37,858 nucleotides of DNA from Streptomyces sp. A0958. Lineage in GTDB: Bacteria; Actinomycetota; Actinomycetes; Streptomycetales; Streptomycetaceae. Made by a program: the position numbers and the translations under genes. The DNA lies in contig NZ_SSBK01000049.1 of assembly GCF_004795035.1 (NCBI RefSeq), positions 1-37,858 on the forward strand, read 5' to 3'. Shown here piece after piece: positions 37,472 to 37,858 of the stretch. How positions within the stretch are numbered: the stretch's first letter is position 1; each line of letters starts with the position of its first letter. The notes under the pieces were generated by a model, which did no database searches, was not told the DNA's origin, and worked only from the letters and a program-made list of their open reading frames with translations.

Positions 37472-37858
37472 GTGTCGATCCACCGCGCCAACCCGCGTCC
37501 CAAGAACTCCGCCGCGATAGCCGCTCTCCTCCTGGCCCTCACCGGCGCCGCCTCCTACACCATCGCAGTCCCCACCCCCGCCCACGCCGCCACCTCCGTC
37601 CTGCAGTCCGAGTCGTCCGTGCTCTCCGGCGGCGCCAAGGTGGAGAACGAGCACGCCGGGTACACCGGCACCGGCTACGTCGGCGGCTACACCGACGACA
37701 ACAAGGGCTCCGCGCAATCGGCGTACACCGTGTCGTCCTCCTTCGCCGGTTCGGGGACCGTGGCGGTGCGTTACGCGAACGGCACCGGGTCGGCCAAGAC
37801 GCTGACCCTGACGGCAGGCGGGTCCGCACAGCAGATCGTCCTGCCGGCGACCAGCGGC
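37472..37858 (+). CDS. Secreted carbohydrate-active protein with N-terminal CBM35/CBM6-like module, truncated by the window edge
   Basis: The first 129 codons from GTG 37472, with GGAAGGA 9 nt upstream; the frame is open at the right edge. The signal peptide (basic HRANPRPK, hydrophobic AAIAALLLALTGAASYTIAV, cleavage after AHA around 39) is followed by a beta-rich module starting LQSESSVLSGGAKVENEHAG. It continues YTGTGYVGGYTDDNKGSAQS, then a GSGTVAVRYANGTGSAKTLT strand pair, the pattern of CBM35/CBM6 modules at the front of GH31, GH66, GH27 and similar enzymes. The catalytic domain is outside the window. It probably supplies sugars to the ABC importer just upstream (187-bp gap). Confidence 0.75.
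   Translation, partial: MSIHRANPRPKNSAAIAALLLALTGAASYTIAVPTPAHAATSVLQSESSVLSGGAKVENEHAGYTGTGYVGGYTDDNKGSAQSAYTVSSSFAGSGTVAVRYANGTGSAKTLTLTAGGSAQQIVLPATSG

Overview
This window is high-GC DNA with the codon use and gene families of a Streptomyces chromosome. The evidence is a conservon-type sensor kinase, RbpA, an actinobacterial polyprenol-phosphate mannosyltransferase, an SCO1431-type micro-membrane protein, leaderless start sites and a DasR-like operator in front of a chitinase. From memory, the order rbpA - fxsA - ppm - amidohydrolase - Lrp/AsnC - acyl-CoA dehydrogenase - chitinase - SCO1431-type protein matches the S. coelicolor SCO1421-SCO1431 neighbourhood; I could not check this by alignment.

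Layout. (1) 1-3302: the N-terminal 806 codons of a conservon sensor kinase running off the left edge, and a small divergent membrane protein. (2) 3325-10839: a three-gene minus-strand operon encoding a kleisin/MukF-like protein (508 aa), a MukE/MksE-like protein (307 aa) and a 1607-aa SMC/MukB-like coiled-coil ATPase. It looks like a condensin of the MukBEF/MksBEF/Wadjet type, but no JetD/MksG-type nuclease gene is next to it. Its Walker B motif is unusual (LDNP), a 12-bp tandem repeat lies between its first two genes, and it has a leaderless-type promoter. This is the best candidate for a poorly described system in the window. (3) 10946-16774: a fused 5-oxoprolinase/hydantoinase, a HEAT-repeat protein and an ankyrin-repeat protein, all minus. 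(4) 17020-18956: a 64-aa membrane peptide and an FtsK/SpoIIIE-like protein with a degenerate Walker A and a 9-residue C-terminal repeat. (5) 19011-23471: a divergent MocR regulator / YczE-type membrane protein pair, a glycerophosphodiester phosphodiesterase overlapping the yczE-like gene by 4 nt, and a UMF1-type MFS transporter. (6) 23472-32414: the conserved housekeeping block, with a sigma-R promoter before rbpA, a 25-bp perfect palindromic terminator after it, and a chitinase promoter overlapped by DasR/chitinase-type repeats. (7) 32415-37858: a sugar-uptake locus that looks inserted next to the conserved block. It begins with about 500 bp of gene debris, including a GH2-like scrap. Then come a LacI-family regulator, a sugar-binding lipoprotein, two permeases and the start of a secreted CBM35/CBM6-like protein that runs off the right edge. 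No ATPase subunit is encoded locally.

Almost every long open frame antisense to these genes is a high-GC shadow and was left out.
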